From Lamellibrachia columna (lineage: Eukaryota > Annelida > Polychaeta > Sabellida > Siboglinidae), in the NCBI GenBank assembly GCA_963662155.1, contig OY759265.1, positions 59,536,326-59,600,325 on the forward strand: 64,000 bases of DNA, given 5' to 3'. Below, one piece after another: positions 15,101 through 26,998 of this stretch. A model generated the notes under the pieces. That model searched no databases, was not told where the DNA came from, and saw nothing but the letters and a program-made list of their open reading frames with translations. The number at the start of each line of letters is the position of its first letter. Position 1 is the stretch's first letter. Made by a program: the position numbers and the translations under genes.

Positions 15101-18100
15101 AGATACTGTTCTGGGTACTACTGTAAAAGAAAAGGACTTAGGAGTTACAATAAGCGCTGATATGAAAGTTTCAGAGCAGTGTGGTATTGCAGCTTCAAAG
15201 GGTAATCAAATTCTTGGATTGATTAGAAGAAACATAACATACAAGGGAAAAAAGTTAATTATACCTCTTTATAAAGCAATAGTTAGACCTCATTTAGAAT
15301 ACTGTATACAAGCATGGAGACCATATCGTAAGAAGGATATAGATACGCTTGAACGCATACAAAGGAGAGCAACTAAAATGATTCCAGAACTGAGAGACCT
15401 TAGTTATGAAGAACGCCTGAAAGAATGTGGTTTAACAACTCTAGAGACAAGGAGTTTAAGAGGAGATCAGATTGAAGTTTTTAAGATATTGAATGGGTAT
15501 GAGGACATGAGGTAAAATTAGTAAAGGATCAATGTAGATTGGACATCAGGAAGCACTCATTCTCACAGAGGACAATAAATGAATGGAACAAATTGTCTAC
15601 AGATTGTGTAACTGCTAGCAGCGTGAATATGTTTAAAAACAAGGTTGACACATATCTCAAGAGGGCGGGCTATAAGTAGATGAACATTGTTGGACTCTCG
15701 ATAAGCCAATGGCTTCCTTGTCCACTTGCCATCTGGGCCTTTGGCTTGGATGGCAAATCTTGTTAAATCTTGATATGTAGTACATGACATGTAGTATATG
15801 ACATGTAGTACATGACATGTAGTACATGACATGTAGTACATGATGTAGGTGACTTGTCTGTTGCAGGGTTGATTCCTGCATTCTCACCCAGTCCACTCAC
15901 CTGGGTGTGGACTCAGTATGCTACGACTCTCACACTCTCCGACCTACCAGAACACTTCCTTGTCAACTACCACCACCATCTTGGAGCGTTGCCATGGCAT
16001 CAGTTTTATGTTACCTTGCCAACGATCGATCACATGATTCAGGTGGGTGATGAGTGAAGATGAATGCACTTCAGATGCAGCCTGAAAGTGTTACAATTTC
16101 TTAGACTGATCACTGTTCATGTGTGGGGTCATCAGGTCTTTGAAGTTTTTAAGGTACAATGTCTTACTGTTTTTATCATAAAATCATGTTATATAGCATA
16201 AACAGCATGATCGCCCAAATGTTTTTTAATGAACTGGAAGTGTTTTTGAAATTTAAATGATTTGAGTTCATTCGCATATTTACATATTGCATGCTCAACG
16301 GGGCAGCCTAATAGGCAGACCATATAACCTGATCCACCATCCGCTCTAGTCAGTCTAGGCTGCCCCTGCTGAATGGAAAACAAAAGCATGTTCTTTTTTA
16401 TTAACCCAACTGTGCATAATAATAAAATTATTCACACACTGCGGATTTGAACATCAACAAACCTGATTTGTGATGGGCCGAATGAGTTGAGGGAGTTTGA
16501 AGCCACCGCACCAAAGTCACCAACTCTATTGGTTCACACAACCCTGTGTGTGTGGGTTGCAGGTTCTTCAGAAGCACTCGTGTTGTGGGCAGTTTGTGGC
16601 TGTTGTGGTGACTGCGGTCAACTGGACACAGATAGTGACCACACTTCCACCAGAGTTGTTGTCTCCTCTTCTCGGATCTCTCCTTAACCTACTTGTTCAC
16701 ATGGCAACGAGTGTATCTGGGTTACAGGTACGGATCACCCACTGACCTTTCACTGACCACTCACTGACCATGCAGTGACCACTCACTGACCACTCACAGG
16801 GATGGAGATGACAACCAGTGGACAGTCAATTGAGTTATCCAATGATTTTTTTGTACTATGTTTCATAGAAATGTAAATATTTTATTCGTGGAAGCATCCA
16901 CCAAAGCAACCACCAGAACAACCATCAAAATTGGCCTCATGAAAGTATTTTAATATGAAACATGCTTGAAAATCACATGTAAGATATATACCTTTGTAAA
17001 GAAATTAATCAAATCATTATTACATGTATTTATGTGACATAAAATCAACAAATAGCCAGCTGCTTGATGTCCCATGTTGGTTTTTTATGTTTTCATATGT
17101 ATTTGTTAATTATTGTATTATGTACACCTGTATTCAGGTTATTCACATTAAATGTGTCATACTTTCAGGACACATGTTTTCACCAGCTGCTGAAAACTGC
17201 TGAGTTATTCCAGTGGGACCTGGTAGAGCCAGCCTCATATGAGTCGGCTGTTACTTGGGTGCCAGGACACTATGATGCCAGATGTGTTCTTGTTGATGGA
17301 ACATCTGGAATGTCTCCTCTCCTCAGGTTGGTGCACTTGTGCTTCCATCGACTTATAAAGCACGTTGTTTGTCTGTTCAGTAGTGAGCAACATAATAATG
17401 GCTACCCCAAAATAAACTTTGCCTCCTCTAGTGGATAATATAACACTCCATTTGTCGACAGACAGTCGAGTATCCACGACGATGTGTACTCGATCATAGC
17501 CCACAAATATTTAGCAAATTATCGTGTTAACAAAGAGTACATCATACCAACAATAACACTTATTAATATTAAAAACAAATCATGCAAAAATCGTTCAATC
17601 AAGCATTTGAAAAACTTGGGCTGCAATCGAGCATGCGTTGGCATGACAAAGCAATCACGGGAATTTGTTAAGTGTTTAATTGTTCCTTTTATTAAAATTT
17701 TGTCAGCCATTTATGAATATAGATATACCATGACATGTAATCTTAACAGACGAACAATGTCCTGCACCTTGATCATTCCTTGTAAAACATCAAAGGAAAT
17801 TGTACAACGTGTGATGATTAATGAAACACTGTTCACGGTTGGCTCAATTAAAATGACATGACATCACCAAAAGCTGCAGCTCTGGATAATGTTTGTTTTC
17901 TTTCAAAGTGCCACCGTGTAAGTTGTCATCTTTCTCTTTACAGTCTACTCAAGGTTGCAGCAGGCATTGGGTCACCAGCACCTGCACCAGCACCAGCACC
18001 TGCACCAGCACCAGCACCAGTGCTGTTCAGCAATCAGTGTGCCTTTGTGCGTTGTGTCATCCAGCTGCTCTGTCGATGTTCGCACATCAAGAGTGTGGAC

Positions 18101-21100
18101 GTGAAAGACTTTGAACCTGTCATCACAACTCTGATGGCCGACATAGAACTTGTTGTTGCCAGTTGTAAGTACTCAACAATACTGTTAGTTTGCAGTTAAT
18201 TCCAGAAATATGAACTGATGCATGATGCGTTCTCATCTCTTGATGGTGGGATTAATTATTACGGAAATTATTGTTTTTAATTTATATTATCACTTCAGTC
18301 ATTAACACACTATATAGTCATTAACAGCCTGTATAAATAAGCATTGAATTAGTTTTTCTTATCGTCATATGGTTAGCAGATTGGCAATGTCAGCACAATG
18401 TTTTCTATTAAAAGTCAAAAATTGCACATGTGACATCAAAAAGCATAGCTAACCTAACTTGTTGATTAAGAAACAGAAACAGAAGAAACTCAGTCATACA
18501 GTGCCGTGTGTAACTTCTGACAGGTCGTGATCCTAAAGCGCAATGGCACAATGCCGTGAGTCTGTGCATTGAGCTCTTGGGCCTTCTCAACCGATGTAAC
18601 CCTGAGGGCGATCGTACGGCCAGCGTTGTCCTGCAAACACTGGTGCAGTGGTTCAGGGTATCGCCCTCCAGTCCCCTTGTGATGGCGTCGGTGAGAGCTG
18701 CCTGTCGAAGTCTGGCATCCATGTCTCATATGCTCCTGATAGTGGAGGTCTGTCTGGATATCTACTTCACCACAGGTGGGCACACTTTGCATTAAAACTC
18801 CATCGTCAATTAATTTAGCTCATAGTGAATCAAGATTTAACAAGATTTAACAAGATTACCATCCAAGGCAAAGGCCCAGATGGCAAGTGAACAAGGAAGC
18901 CATTGGCTTATCGAGAGTCCAACATTTTTCATCTATGTGTAACCCGCCCTCCTGAGATATGTGTCAACCTTGTTTTTAAACATATTCACACTGCTAGCAG
19001 TTACACAATCTGTAGATTATTTGTTCCATTCATTTATTGTCCTGCGTGAGAATGAGTGCTTCCTGATATCCAATCTACACTGATCCTTTACTAATGTTAC
19101 CTCATGTCCTCTAGTTCTACTTTCTTGAGTGAGAAAAACATTTCTATCAATATTTTCATACCCATTCAATATCTTAAAAACAGCAATTTGATCTCCTCTC
19201 TCTCGACCTCCTTGTCTAGGGTTGTTAAACCACATTGTTTTAGGCATTCTTCATAACTAATCATGTTCATTGAGGTAGAGTGTGAATAGTTTACGTAATA
19301 TGCACAGTCGGTTTAATAAAAGACTGCACACTTTTTTTAAATCATCAAAAGAAATAACTCTGATCGTTAGATTGGGTAATTTGTGAAAGTGAATATGTTT
19401 ATGTCATAGTATGTAGAGCTGGACCACTTATGTCATAGTATATAGATCTGGACCACTTATGTCATAGTATATAGAACTGGACCACTTATGTCATAGTATA
19501 TAAAGCTGGATCACTTATGTCATAGTATATAGAGCTGGACCACTTATGTCATAGAGTATAGAGCTGGACCACTTATGTCATAGTATATAGAGCTGGATCA
19601 CTTATGTCATAGCATATAGAGCTGGACCACTTATGTCATAGCATATAGAGCTGGACCAATTATGTCAGTATATAGAACTGGATCACTTATGTCATAGTAT
19701 ATAGATCTGGACCACTTATGTCATAGTATATAGAACTGGAACACTTATGTCATAGCATATAGAACTGGACCACTTATGTCATAGCATATAGAACTGGACC
19801 ACTTATGTCATAGTATATAGATCTGGACCACTTATGTCATAGTATATAGAACTGGACCACTTATGTCATAGCATATAGAACTGGACCACTTATGTCATAG
19901 CATATAGAGCTGGACCAATTATGTCATAGTATATAGATCTGGACCACTTATGTCATAGTATATAGAACTGGACCACTTATGTCATAGCATATAGAACTGG
20001 ACCACTTATGTCATAGCATATAGAGCTGGACCAATTATGTCATAGCATATAGAGCTGGACCAATTATGTCATAGTATATAGAGCTGGACCACTTATGTCA
20101 TAGCATATAGAACTGGACCACTTATGTCATAGCATATAGAGCTGGACCAATTATGTCATAGTATATAGAACTGGACCACTTATGTCATAGTATATATATC
20201 TGGACCACTTATGTCATATGTCATAGTATACAGAACTGGACCACTTATGTCATAGCATATAGAACTGGACCACTTATGTCATAGCATATAGAGCTGGACC
20301 AATTATGTCATAGTATATAGATCTGGACCACTTATGTCATAGCATATAGAACTGGACCACTTATGTCATAGTATATAGAACTGGACCACTTATGTCATAG
20401 CATATAGAACTGGACCAATTATGTCATAGTATATAGATCTGGACCACTTATGTCATAGTATATAGAACTGGACCACTTATGTCATAGTATATAGAGCTGG
20501 ACCACTTATGTCATAGCATATAGAACTGGACCACTTATGTCATAGCATATAGAGCTGGGCCAATGATGTCATAGTATATAGAACTAGACCACTTATGTCA
20601 TAGTATATAGAACTGGACCACTTATGTCATAGTATATAGAGCTGGACCACTTATGTCAGCATATAGAGCTGGACCACTTATGTCATAGCATATACAACTG
20701 GACCACTTATGTCATAGCATATACAACTGGACCACTTATGTCATAGCATATAGAGCTGGACCACTTATGTCATAGTATATAGATCTGGACCACTTATGTC
20801 ATAGTATATAGAACTGGACCACTTATGTCATAGTAGATAGAACTGGACCAATTATGTCATAGTATATAGATCTGGACCACTTATATCATAGTATATAGAT
20901 CTGGACCACTTATGTCATAGCATATAGAGTTGGACCACTTATGTCATAGTAGATAGAACTGGACCAATTAAGTCATAGTATATAGATCTGGACCACTTAT
21001 GTCATAGCATATAGAACTGGACCACTTATGTCATAGTATATAGAACTGGACCACTTATGTCATAGCATATAGAACTGGACCACTTATGTCATAGTATATA

Positions 21101-24100
21101 GATCTGGACCACTTATGTCATAGTATATAGATCTGGACCACTTATGTCATAGTATATATAACTGGACCACTTATGTCATAGTATATAGAACTGGACCACT
21201 TATGTCATAGCATATAGAACTGGACCACTTATGTCATAGTATATAGAACTGGACCACTTATGTCATGGCATATAGAACTGGACCACTTATGTCATGGCAT
21301 ATAGAACTGGACCACTTATGTCATAGTAGATAGAACTGGACCACTTATGTCATAGCATATAGAGCTGGACCACTTATGTCATGGCATATAGAACTGGACC
21401 ACTTATGTCATAGTAGATAGAACTGGACCACTTATGTCATAGCATATAGAACTGGACCACTTATGTCATGGCATATAGAACTGGACCACTTATGTCATAG
21501 TAGATAGAACTGGACCACTTATGTCATAGCATATAGAGCTGGACCAATTATGTCATAGTATATAGATCTAGACCACTTATGTCATAGTATATAGAACTGG
21601 ACCACTTATGTCATAGCATATAGAACTGGACCACTTATGTCATAGCATATAGAACTGGACCACTTATGTCATAGCATATAGAGCTGGACCACTTATGTCA
21701 TAGCATATAGAACTGGACCACTTATGTCATAGCATATAGAACTGGACTAATTATGTCATAGCATATAGATCTGGACCACTTATGTCATAGCATATAGAGC
21801 TGGACCAATTATGTCATAGTATATAGATCTGGACCACTTATGTCATAGTATATAGAGCCCTTTTTCAGACTCCATCATGGTTTTGATCGCTAGACGGTGC
21901 ATTGTTTATAAACAGAATACATTGCGGGATTGATTGTCGACGGAGGTACAACTTGTACTCCAAATTAGAGGGTCGGAGAGAATTAGTTTCAGCAATGAAT
22001 ACAGCATAACAGCTACATAGTTTATTGATATTTAACAGAAATCACAAAGTTGGCACCAGAATACAAAAAAATCAGCTGATCTGACATTTTAATAACTTCA
22101 AACGTGATTGAGCATGCGTTGGTGTAGATACGTGATTGTTTCATCACATGGGTATACATTCATACGATGTCATCTTTATGTTAGTGTTATATTATGCACC
22201 AGAGGGTGCTACGGGTTATTCTGGGTAGATTCTATTGATGAAGGACCATTAAATTATGCACAAGAGCAGAATGACGTGTCTAAAGCATATGTATATGCTG
22301 TTTTATAACAGGTTCACAGGGCAGATAAACTGCTGTTAAATCCTATCATATAAACAGTTGCATTAGAACTGCTCTCCTTCCAAAACACGACAATGTAGAT
22401 GTATTTTCCAGTCCCAGTGGTTCACTATATCATGTGTGCCAGTCTTTTGTGTTTCTGAAAATGTAATTCCCTGAGCCAATCAAAACTCAAGAAGTACTTG
22501 CATTGTACTTGAATTATTTATTTTATTACCCTTTATCATACACCTGTGGCAGGAGGTGAGAGGTGGGAGGTTGGCCTCAAAAATAGGTGAGAGGTGGGAG
22601 GTTGGCCTCAAAAATAGGTGAGAGGTGGGAGGTTGGCCTCAAAAATAGGTGAGAGGTGGGAGGTTGGCCTCAAAAATAGGTAGGAGGTGGGATTGGTGGA
22701 AGCTGAGACTTCTCAGAAATGGTGGAACATGGGAAATTAAGATCCGTGCCACACCCTTCACAACCCCTCATAATCCTCTCACCCATATCTTGAAGTCATC
22801 GTGTTTTGTTGTGTGCTAAGTTTCTATGGCATTGCATCATTGTACATTGCATCATTGTACATTGCATCATTGTACATTGACAGATGTTGAACAGACCCAC
22901 GAGTGTGGCTGGGCTCGGCCACTAGAGGTGCTGCAGGTGCCAGAGCTGCACCGAGACACATTTTTATCGCGGGCTGTCCACCAGGGCTGCTATCTGACTC
23001 TGTATGGCTACATGCTGCAGCAACTGCCTCTGAGTGGCAGCATCGAGGATGAGCGAGTCCTCCTCACTCAGATCATCAGCTGGAGCCATGCAGCCAAGCC
23101 AAGGTGCACTTTAGTCATCACTTTATGTCACTTATCGTCGTCTATGTTCACTTACAGGGGACTCCCGATGTAACAAATATCCACTTAAAAGGAACAACTT
23201 TGAACTCCCCGTTCTGTCCTGTACTGTTTATGTACCCGTGGATATAAGGCACATTGGATATATTCAGCAGTCTGACCCAGTCCCAACATGTTCCTTATAG
23301 CAAGAGTCCACTGTAAGCCAAGTTACAGCCGTCTTGTAGTCATAGCAACAGAAATTATGTTGATTTAAGATAATTTCCATGTGAAAATCCTTTGAAAAAC
23401 TAAGTTATGTATCTGCATACTTTCACTTAGCTACTGTAAAAAAACAGCAATAGCACCATGGAATATCACTGTATAAATTTGGTGCTTTATAAATCATTAA
23501 ATATCAAACATAACATGTATATTTGAAGTAGTCCTATTGTGAACTGCAGTGCTGAGAACGAGGCCAAGTTGCTGCTATGGTGGCACAAGATCCTTGAGTC
23601 GTTGAGTCGTCAGCTGCACTTTGGCACGCAGCAGCTGGTGGTGATGCGCATGCTGCAACAGTTCCTTACATCCCTGACTCCCCTGGCTGAGGACAAGGCC
23701 AGCACGGGACTCCTCGGGGCCATTGGCTTCGGGCGCAAGTCACAACTTTCTCCCAGGTATGTTATGACGGACATATGTAACCCCCAAGGACATGTGTGTG
23801 TGCATGATCTTTTTAAGGAGCTTCAGTGAATCATTTCAATGCATGTGTCTTTACAAACCGATGTGTTTACACATCGATGCACTGTAATAAGTTGTCTTTA
23901 CAGTTCACATGATACTTTGTATATTTCCAATCTTATATATGATCAGCTGTACATTGACTCACAGATACCCTGGCAAGTCACACCAGAATCATATATATTG
24001 GCTTTTAATATTCTATATATGTTACTGAAAATTATTGCCGTTCATTTAACAATAGATGTAGTTAGTAAACTATGGTTACGATTAAAAGAAAATCTATATT

Positions 24101-24524
24101 AAAACATCTTTTATTTTTTTTAAAGCTACATAGAACAGTTCACGTGGCATGATCTGTTGAATATAGTGGTGAACATCATAGAGATGTGTTTGTCGTCAGA
24201 TTCCGCGTCATAGCGAAGTCACTCATTGCGTTCATCAAGGCACAACTTCACGATGACACTCACCTGCGCCTACCAAATCCCGCTGCCCCACACGAGAACC
24301 CCCCGTTGGCCACCTCACCCCAGGCATCTCAGGCGTTGGCACATCTAGAGTCAGTGCGTCACAATAAACAATACATGTCATTGAAGGATGACATCCAGGT
24401 AGCAGTGGAAGTCATCAAAGACCCTGCTCAGACATGTCTGGATGCACCTGTGTTTCTTGTTCGTCTTGTGTCAAGTTTGTTTGTTGATAAGAAATACTTG
24501 CATGTTCTACGAAGGAAAATATAG
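131..24524 (+). CDS. EPG5: EPG5 homolog, C-terminal half (24 coding exons, 5' end outside window)
   Basis: EPG5 (ectopic P-granules protein 5) is a large cytosolic Rab7 effector that tethers autophagosomes to late endosomes/lysosomes. Coding exons read from frame and splice signals: 131-297, 1564-1724, 2177-2264, 2501-2624, 3477-3627, 4080-4251, 4487-4577, 5105-5182, 5823-5965, 6233-6398, 7678-7875, 8615-8746, 8876-8957, 9319-9533, 11056-11238, 12102-12297, 15867-16042, 16563-16727, 17169-17326, 17944-18164, 18524-18775, 22884-23103, 23550-23756, 24200-24524 (TAG). All phases join to one frame of about 1356 residues; vertebrate EPG5 is about 2,580, so this is roughly the second half. Family resemblance is clearest near the C-terminus (ENEAKLLLWWHK, GLLGAIGFGRKS) and in PLTWVWTQYATTLTLSDLPE. 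The exon 15 end is uncertain (see findings). Introns 5183-5822, 7246-7677, 16043-16562, 17327-17943 and 23757-24199 show nothing recognisable. Low-complexity stretches were added within two exons. Confidence 0.9.
737..1418. repeat. 18-bp tandem array, about 38 copies
   Basis: Unit CACTGAACTTGTAAGTCT with few variants (TCACC, GTGTC). It fills EPG5 intron 1. On the sense strand every unit contains the U1-matching GTAAGT. Because 18 is a multiple of three, ORFs on both strands run through it; these are not genes. Confidence 0.95.
2821..3200. repeat. 38-bp tandem array, about 10 copies
   Basis: Units begin CATGGTTGGCTGTGCATGCT and end in TAGCTCCCCCTG. It lies in the EPG5 intron after the exon ending at 2624. 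Confidence 0.93.
3477..3627 (+). CDS. EPG5: EPG5 exon 5 of window, donor embedded in tandem array
   Basis: The exon encodes DPWLELIDAQKVYHEVV and onward, and ends in phase 1 at CAAAGTCTC followed by the strong donor GTAAGT at 3628. The last 11 exonic bases and the donor form the first part of a 39-bp unit repeated downstream to about 3820, so degenerate copies of the exon edge and donor lie in the intron. Reading through the first donor gives an in-frame TAG at the unit end. Confidence 0.85.
3617..3820 (+). repeat. 39-bp tandem array spanning an EPG5 exon donor, about 5 copies
   Basis: Unit starts at 3617, 3656, 3695, 3734 and 3773. Unit 1 contains exonic GCCAAAGTCTC and the donor GTAAGTTGAG; later units have decayed donors (GTAGGTTAAG, GTAGGTTGAG, GTAGTTTGAG). 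Confidence 0.9.
4701..4870. repeat. 38-bp tandem array, 4 copies, with adjacent CA-rich tract
   Basis: Units contain TACTTATGGACACACATAGA. The array is followed to about 5005 by ACAC/GCATGC-rich simple sequence. It lies in the EPG5 intron between exons ending 4577 and starting 5105. Confidence 0.9.
6896..7245. repeat. 18-bp tandem array, about 19 copies
   Basis: Unit CAGATAGGTGGACCACAG with an A/G variant (GACCAGAG). It lies in EPG5 intron 10. Long ORFs through it on both strands are by-products of the 18-bp period. Confidence 0.95.
7956..8042. repeat. 14-bp tandem array, about 6 copies
   Basis: Unit GGTATACTTACTTG / GGTATACTTACATG, in the EPG5 intron after exon 7678-7875. It contains the palindrome GTATAC. 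Confidence 0.9.
8615..8746 (+). CDS. EPG5: EPG5 exon 12 of window, GC donor
   Basis: The exon encodes FNVDQWLDAYCPPLSQRS and onward (44 codons, phase 0 at both ends). It is followed by GAG|GCAAGT rather than a GT donor, and the next exon (8876-8957, VCRSHFRKMLKYHF) joins in frame after an ordinary AG acceptor. This is a GC-AG intron; the rest of the donor matches the strong consensus expected of that class. Confidence 0.85.
9319..9533 (+). CDS. EPG5: EPG5 exon 14 of window with coding decapeptide repeat
   Basis: The exon continues the family sequence SSEQSLAPCVWESFLISLGCS, then holds about three tandem 30-bp units encoding the acidic decapeptide KDKAELGSPG with variants, then KDSPVKTQMHLLPYTQ. 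The unit length keeps the frame. The repeat looks like a lineage-specific, probably disordered linker grown by minisatellite expansion inside an exon. Confidence 0.85.
9760..10050. repeat. 68-bp tandem array, 4 near-identical copies
   Basis: Units start at 9781, 9849, 9917 and 9985 and contain ATGGATAGAGATACTGGTTC and the acceptor-like TTTTGTTTCACAG. It lies in EPG5 intron 14. Confidence 0.92.
10110..10745. repeat. 25-bp tandem array, about 24 copies
   Basis: Unit approximates TGACTACTGGTTCATGTGTT plus ATACA, with frequent single-base variants. It follows the 68-bp array, whose unit also contains ACTGGTTCATGACTA, so the two may share an origin. Confidence 0.92.
10883..11007. repeat. 24-25-bp tandem array, 5 copies
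   Basis: Unit AGTTAGTGCTCACATGTAGC plus TTTA, ending about 50 bp before EPG5 exon 15 (11056). Confidence 0.9.
12630..12845 (+). mobile_element. tRNA-derived SINE, copy 1
   Basis: An A-box-like region is followed by a perfect Pol III B box GGTTCGAAACC at 12686-12696. The body GAATAGTCTTCATGCA, then GTGGCTGAATGGTTCCCAGA is shared with the copies at 40278 and 63740. Its 3' end runs straight into a 27-bp tandem array made of the SINE tail. It lies in EPG5 intron 16. Confidence 0.75.
12844..13033. repeat. 27-bp tandem array grown from SINE 3' tail, 7 copies
   Basis: Unit begins CAGGTCTACCAGGGGGTGAA. The first unit is continuous with the 3' end of SINE copy 1; the unit is the SINE tail itself. 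Confidence 0.9.
13255..15775 (+). mobile_element. 5'-truncated CR1/Jockey-type non-LTR retrotransposon
   Basis: It lies in EPG5 intron 16. It encodes the end of an apurinic-type endonuclease (CIIMGDFNHGHIQW, LGNSDHNQIHFD), then reverse transcriptase with NKSPGVDGIPPKLL, SSQHGFLKAKSCLTN, DFQKAFDKVPHQRL, SGVPQGSVLGPILFLIYIND and the catalytic FADDTKLF, then the C-terminal region with RPHLEYCIQAWRPY. Frameshifts near 14120, 14460 and 14600 and a deletion with stop near 15513 make it dead. The 3' end contains CTCGATAAGCCAATGGCTTC, shared with the other copies, and a 14-bp tandem tail follows. Confidence 0.9.
15776..15845. repeat. 14-bp tandem array after LINE 3' end, about 5 copies
   Basis: Unit TACATGACATGTAG, directly after the CR1-type LINE and about 20 bp before EPG5 exon 17 (15867). 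Confidence 0.88.
17944..18164 (+). CDS. EPG5: EPG5 exon 20 of window with Pro-Ala tract
   Basis: After SLLKVAAGIGS the exon encodes seven Ala-Pro dipeptides from a CCAGCACCTGCA-type hexamer run (about 17977-18020), then returns to family-like sequence VLFSNQCAFVRCVIQLLCRC. The tract is in frame and probably a length-variable flexible linker. Confidence 0.85.
18829..19262 (-). mobile_element. 3' fragment of the same CR1-type LINE family
   Basis: On the minus strand it encodes the RT C-terminus (GDQIAVFKILNGYENIDRNV, SRTRGHEVTLVKDQCRLD, SFSRRTINEW) with one stop, followed by the family 3' UTR (AAGGAAGCCATTGGCTTATC at about 18893 on the + strand) and an AACAAGATTT tail. It sits in EPG5 intron 21. 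Confidence 0.85.
19400..21860. repeat. 29-bp tandem array, about 85 copies
   Basis: Largest array of the window, in EPG5 intron 21. The unit joins GGACCACTTATGTCATAG to TATATAGAACT, with recurring variants at the AGAACT/AGATCT/AGAGCT and CACTT/CAATT positions, which suggests higher-order mixing of subtypes. Confidence 0.97.
22554..22700. repeat. 31-bp tandem array, 4-5 copies
   Basis: Unit contains AGGTGAGAGGTGGGAGGTTG and GCCTCAAAAAT; G-rich on the EPG5 sense strand. Confidence 0.9.
22833..22880. repeat. 15-bp tandem array at an EPG5 acceptor, 3 copies
   Basis: Unit CATTGCATCATTGTA. The last copy merges with CATTGACAG, the acceptor of the exon starting at 22884. Confidence 0.85.
22884..23103 (+). 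CDS. EPG5: EPG5 exon 22 of window, acceptor abutting a small tandem array
   Basis: The exon begins ATGTTGAACAG and encodes VEQTHECGWARPLEVLQV and onward, completing a Asp codon split with the exon ending at 18775. A 15-bp unit repeated three times (about 22833-22877) runs directly into the acceptor TTGACAG at 22877-22883. The intron before it is 4.1 kb and contains the largest array of the window. Confidence 0.85.
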
Positions 24525-26998
24525 AGCCAAGTTCAGTAAGAAACAGTGTGTGGGTATATATGCCAAGCCACAGGGAATCTATACAGCGTTAGATGTGGCA
24601 AGTATATCTCAAGACAGCATCTGCAATTGACAAGCCATGAGATATTCTATCGAGGGTTAGGATGAGAAAGTTGATTGTGAAGTCCAACATGTGACTTGAT
24701 TCGTCTGTGTATAGACATTTTCAGTTACAATAGCTTTAGCTTTTGGTGGATGTGTCTAATAATCTCCTTAATAACATTGCATTGCGGTGCCATATATCTA
24801 TGCATATTACTAATGTTATTGTGAGAATATTACTGGTACTTTGACCATGAAGTATTGGTAGTGCATGAATATAGACTGATGTGAATCATGGTGCACGTGC
24901 AAAGTCTGCCCTGTGTATGAAGTGTATCAATAATGTTAAGATATAATCATCATAACTAGACAAGTAAAATATAACTGAAATTCTGTTTATTTTTGATGCG
25001 TGTTTCTTGTTAACATAGAAACGTTCATTTGAGCTTTCACATATCAACTGATGTTGCCATTTTATCATCAATGTTGAAAGATATAATATAAATACATAAT
25101 GAAACATTTGAGCTTTCACATATCAACTGATGTTGCCATTTTATCATCAATGTTGAAAGATATAATATAAATACATAATGAAACATCATTTGTTGTAGGG
25201 AATGATTTTATTGTTTAACCATTTCAAAAATAATTCTTACAATTACAGACAACATCCAGCACCATTTTACTCACCCACACACATGTAAAATTCACAAATT
25301 ATTGTTTTGATAATTAGCTACATGCCATTCTGCCTACTAGACATAATTTCAATACATAAATACAATACATAAATACTCCATAAAATCCTACTACTATTCC
25401 ATTAAAACTTCATTTGAATGGCCTTGTTTAAACTGATCAGCCATGATTAACTTTGATTGTGATAAAATGTTTAAATTACGTATTCTCTCAAATCACACCC
25501 CTTCCCAAACTACAGCACATCTAAGTTAAACACAAATGTGAAATGTGCATCCTCTGGTAGAGGTTTACAGCTAGACGTTGGTTACATTCTGTTATAACAT
25601 ATTTTATCATTTATAAAAAATGCACTGTTAACAACATTTAAAATTTCTTGAATTATATTTTAAGGATATTGTAACGTTACATTTGTTACAAGGCAGTAAA
25701 ACATGCATCAATCCACTCACAGGACAATAAGTAACAAGTATTACACCTCTCAGATCTATATACCATTGTTCAGTACGAACCTCTGCAAACACACAACAGC
25801 TGAGAATTGTGAGCCACTGTACATTCAAAACAACAGTACAATTGTACAGACAACTGCATTTATGTAAATTGTACAACCAACAAAGTATGTAAAACAAACC
25901 CTCCAAATAGTTCAACATTTGACTAATGTTCAAGGGTAGAGCCAGTTTGTTTTTAAAAAGACAACCGTGGGATGAAAGAACTGCTTGGTTGTCACTAAAA
26001 TGACCCTGTTACACAAGATTGATGAAATAAAGGTTGGAGGAGATGGTATCAGCTTTGCTTTTAACCTGTTCTCGGGTTAAGAACGAGACACTGAGAGGAA
26101 GATAAATTAGTTCTCATGTTATCAACAACACCACCTGAAGCCCATGCATCACATTATAACAGCAATTTGATCTTCTAATGACTAGTAATGGCTATCAATG
26201 CAGACACTGATATCCCAGAAGATATGTCATTCAGTACATTTATTTCAAGTTAAATGTTCTCTGAAGTTGTAAAACACAACACTGCCACATCTGTATGACA
26301 GGGCAGCCACGTCAGTCGGGTATGATGGGACAAGTGGGGAGAAAGGGGTATCAAGTGTAGGGAAAGGGGGGTATCCAGGGTGGGGCACCAGTATTTCAAT
26401 GAACAATATCTTCAGTCTACATACCATATAGGCACAGGGTATTTGATTCTGTCAAGGAATTGTTTACTTTGAATAAACTAATTGAAATGGGAACATTAAC
26501 TCATATTAACATATAATCACACACTACATAGTCTGCACATTTTTGTTATATTTTATAAATAATTGTTTTTCTGTCAACGCCACTAATAATTAAATTATTT
26601 ATATTCTACAACTGAGTATAAACATGGACTGTTTAGTAGAATAAACACTCTAGCACCAAGGTGTGGATTGCATGACTAATATTTGTAACTGAAGTTTTGT
26701 CACCACGGGAATATGTCTCGCTATAAAAATATCACCAACTGGTAGTCAAAATATGTATCACACAGGTAAGGTAATCAAAAACTATATTTAATCTATTAAT
26801 CTACACAGCAGATTAGCTGCACACAAATCACCATATACAATCTGCAGTCAGACATATACGTTTTTCATATCTGGTAATCACATATGCACTATGACATTAA
26901 ATTATATTTATAGCAGATATCTTGAACGCAATTGTTGTTCTGGAAACAGCCCAGACAGCCAACTTAAGGACACGGATGAGATTAGTCTACAGTTGTCA
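24525..26998. other. Convergent EPG5/LMAN1 intergenic region and 3' UTRs
   Basis: This 2.5 kb gap lies between the EPG5 stop (24524) and the LMAN1 stop (26999). It should hold both 3' UTRs. On the - strand, AATAAA signals for LMAN1 occur at 25207-25212 and about 26238-26245; no clear + strand AATAAA is seen close to the EPG5 stop. A 79-bp sequence is tandemly duplicated at about 25026-25189. No further coding potential is recognised. Confidence 0.5.
25026..25189. repeat. 79-bp tandem duplication
   Basis: Two near-identical copies, each starting CATTTGAGCTTTCACATATC. They lie between the convergent EPG5 and LMAN1 genes, probably inside a 3' UTR. Confidence 0.9.
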
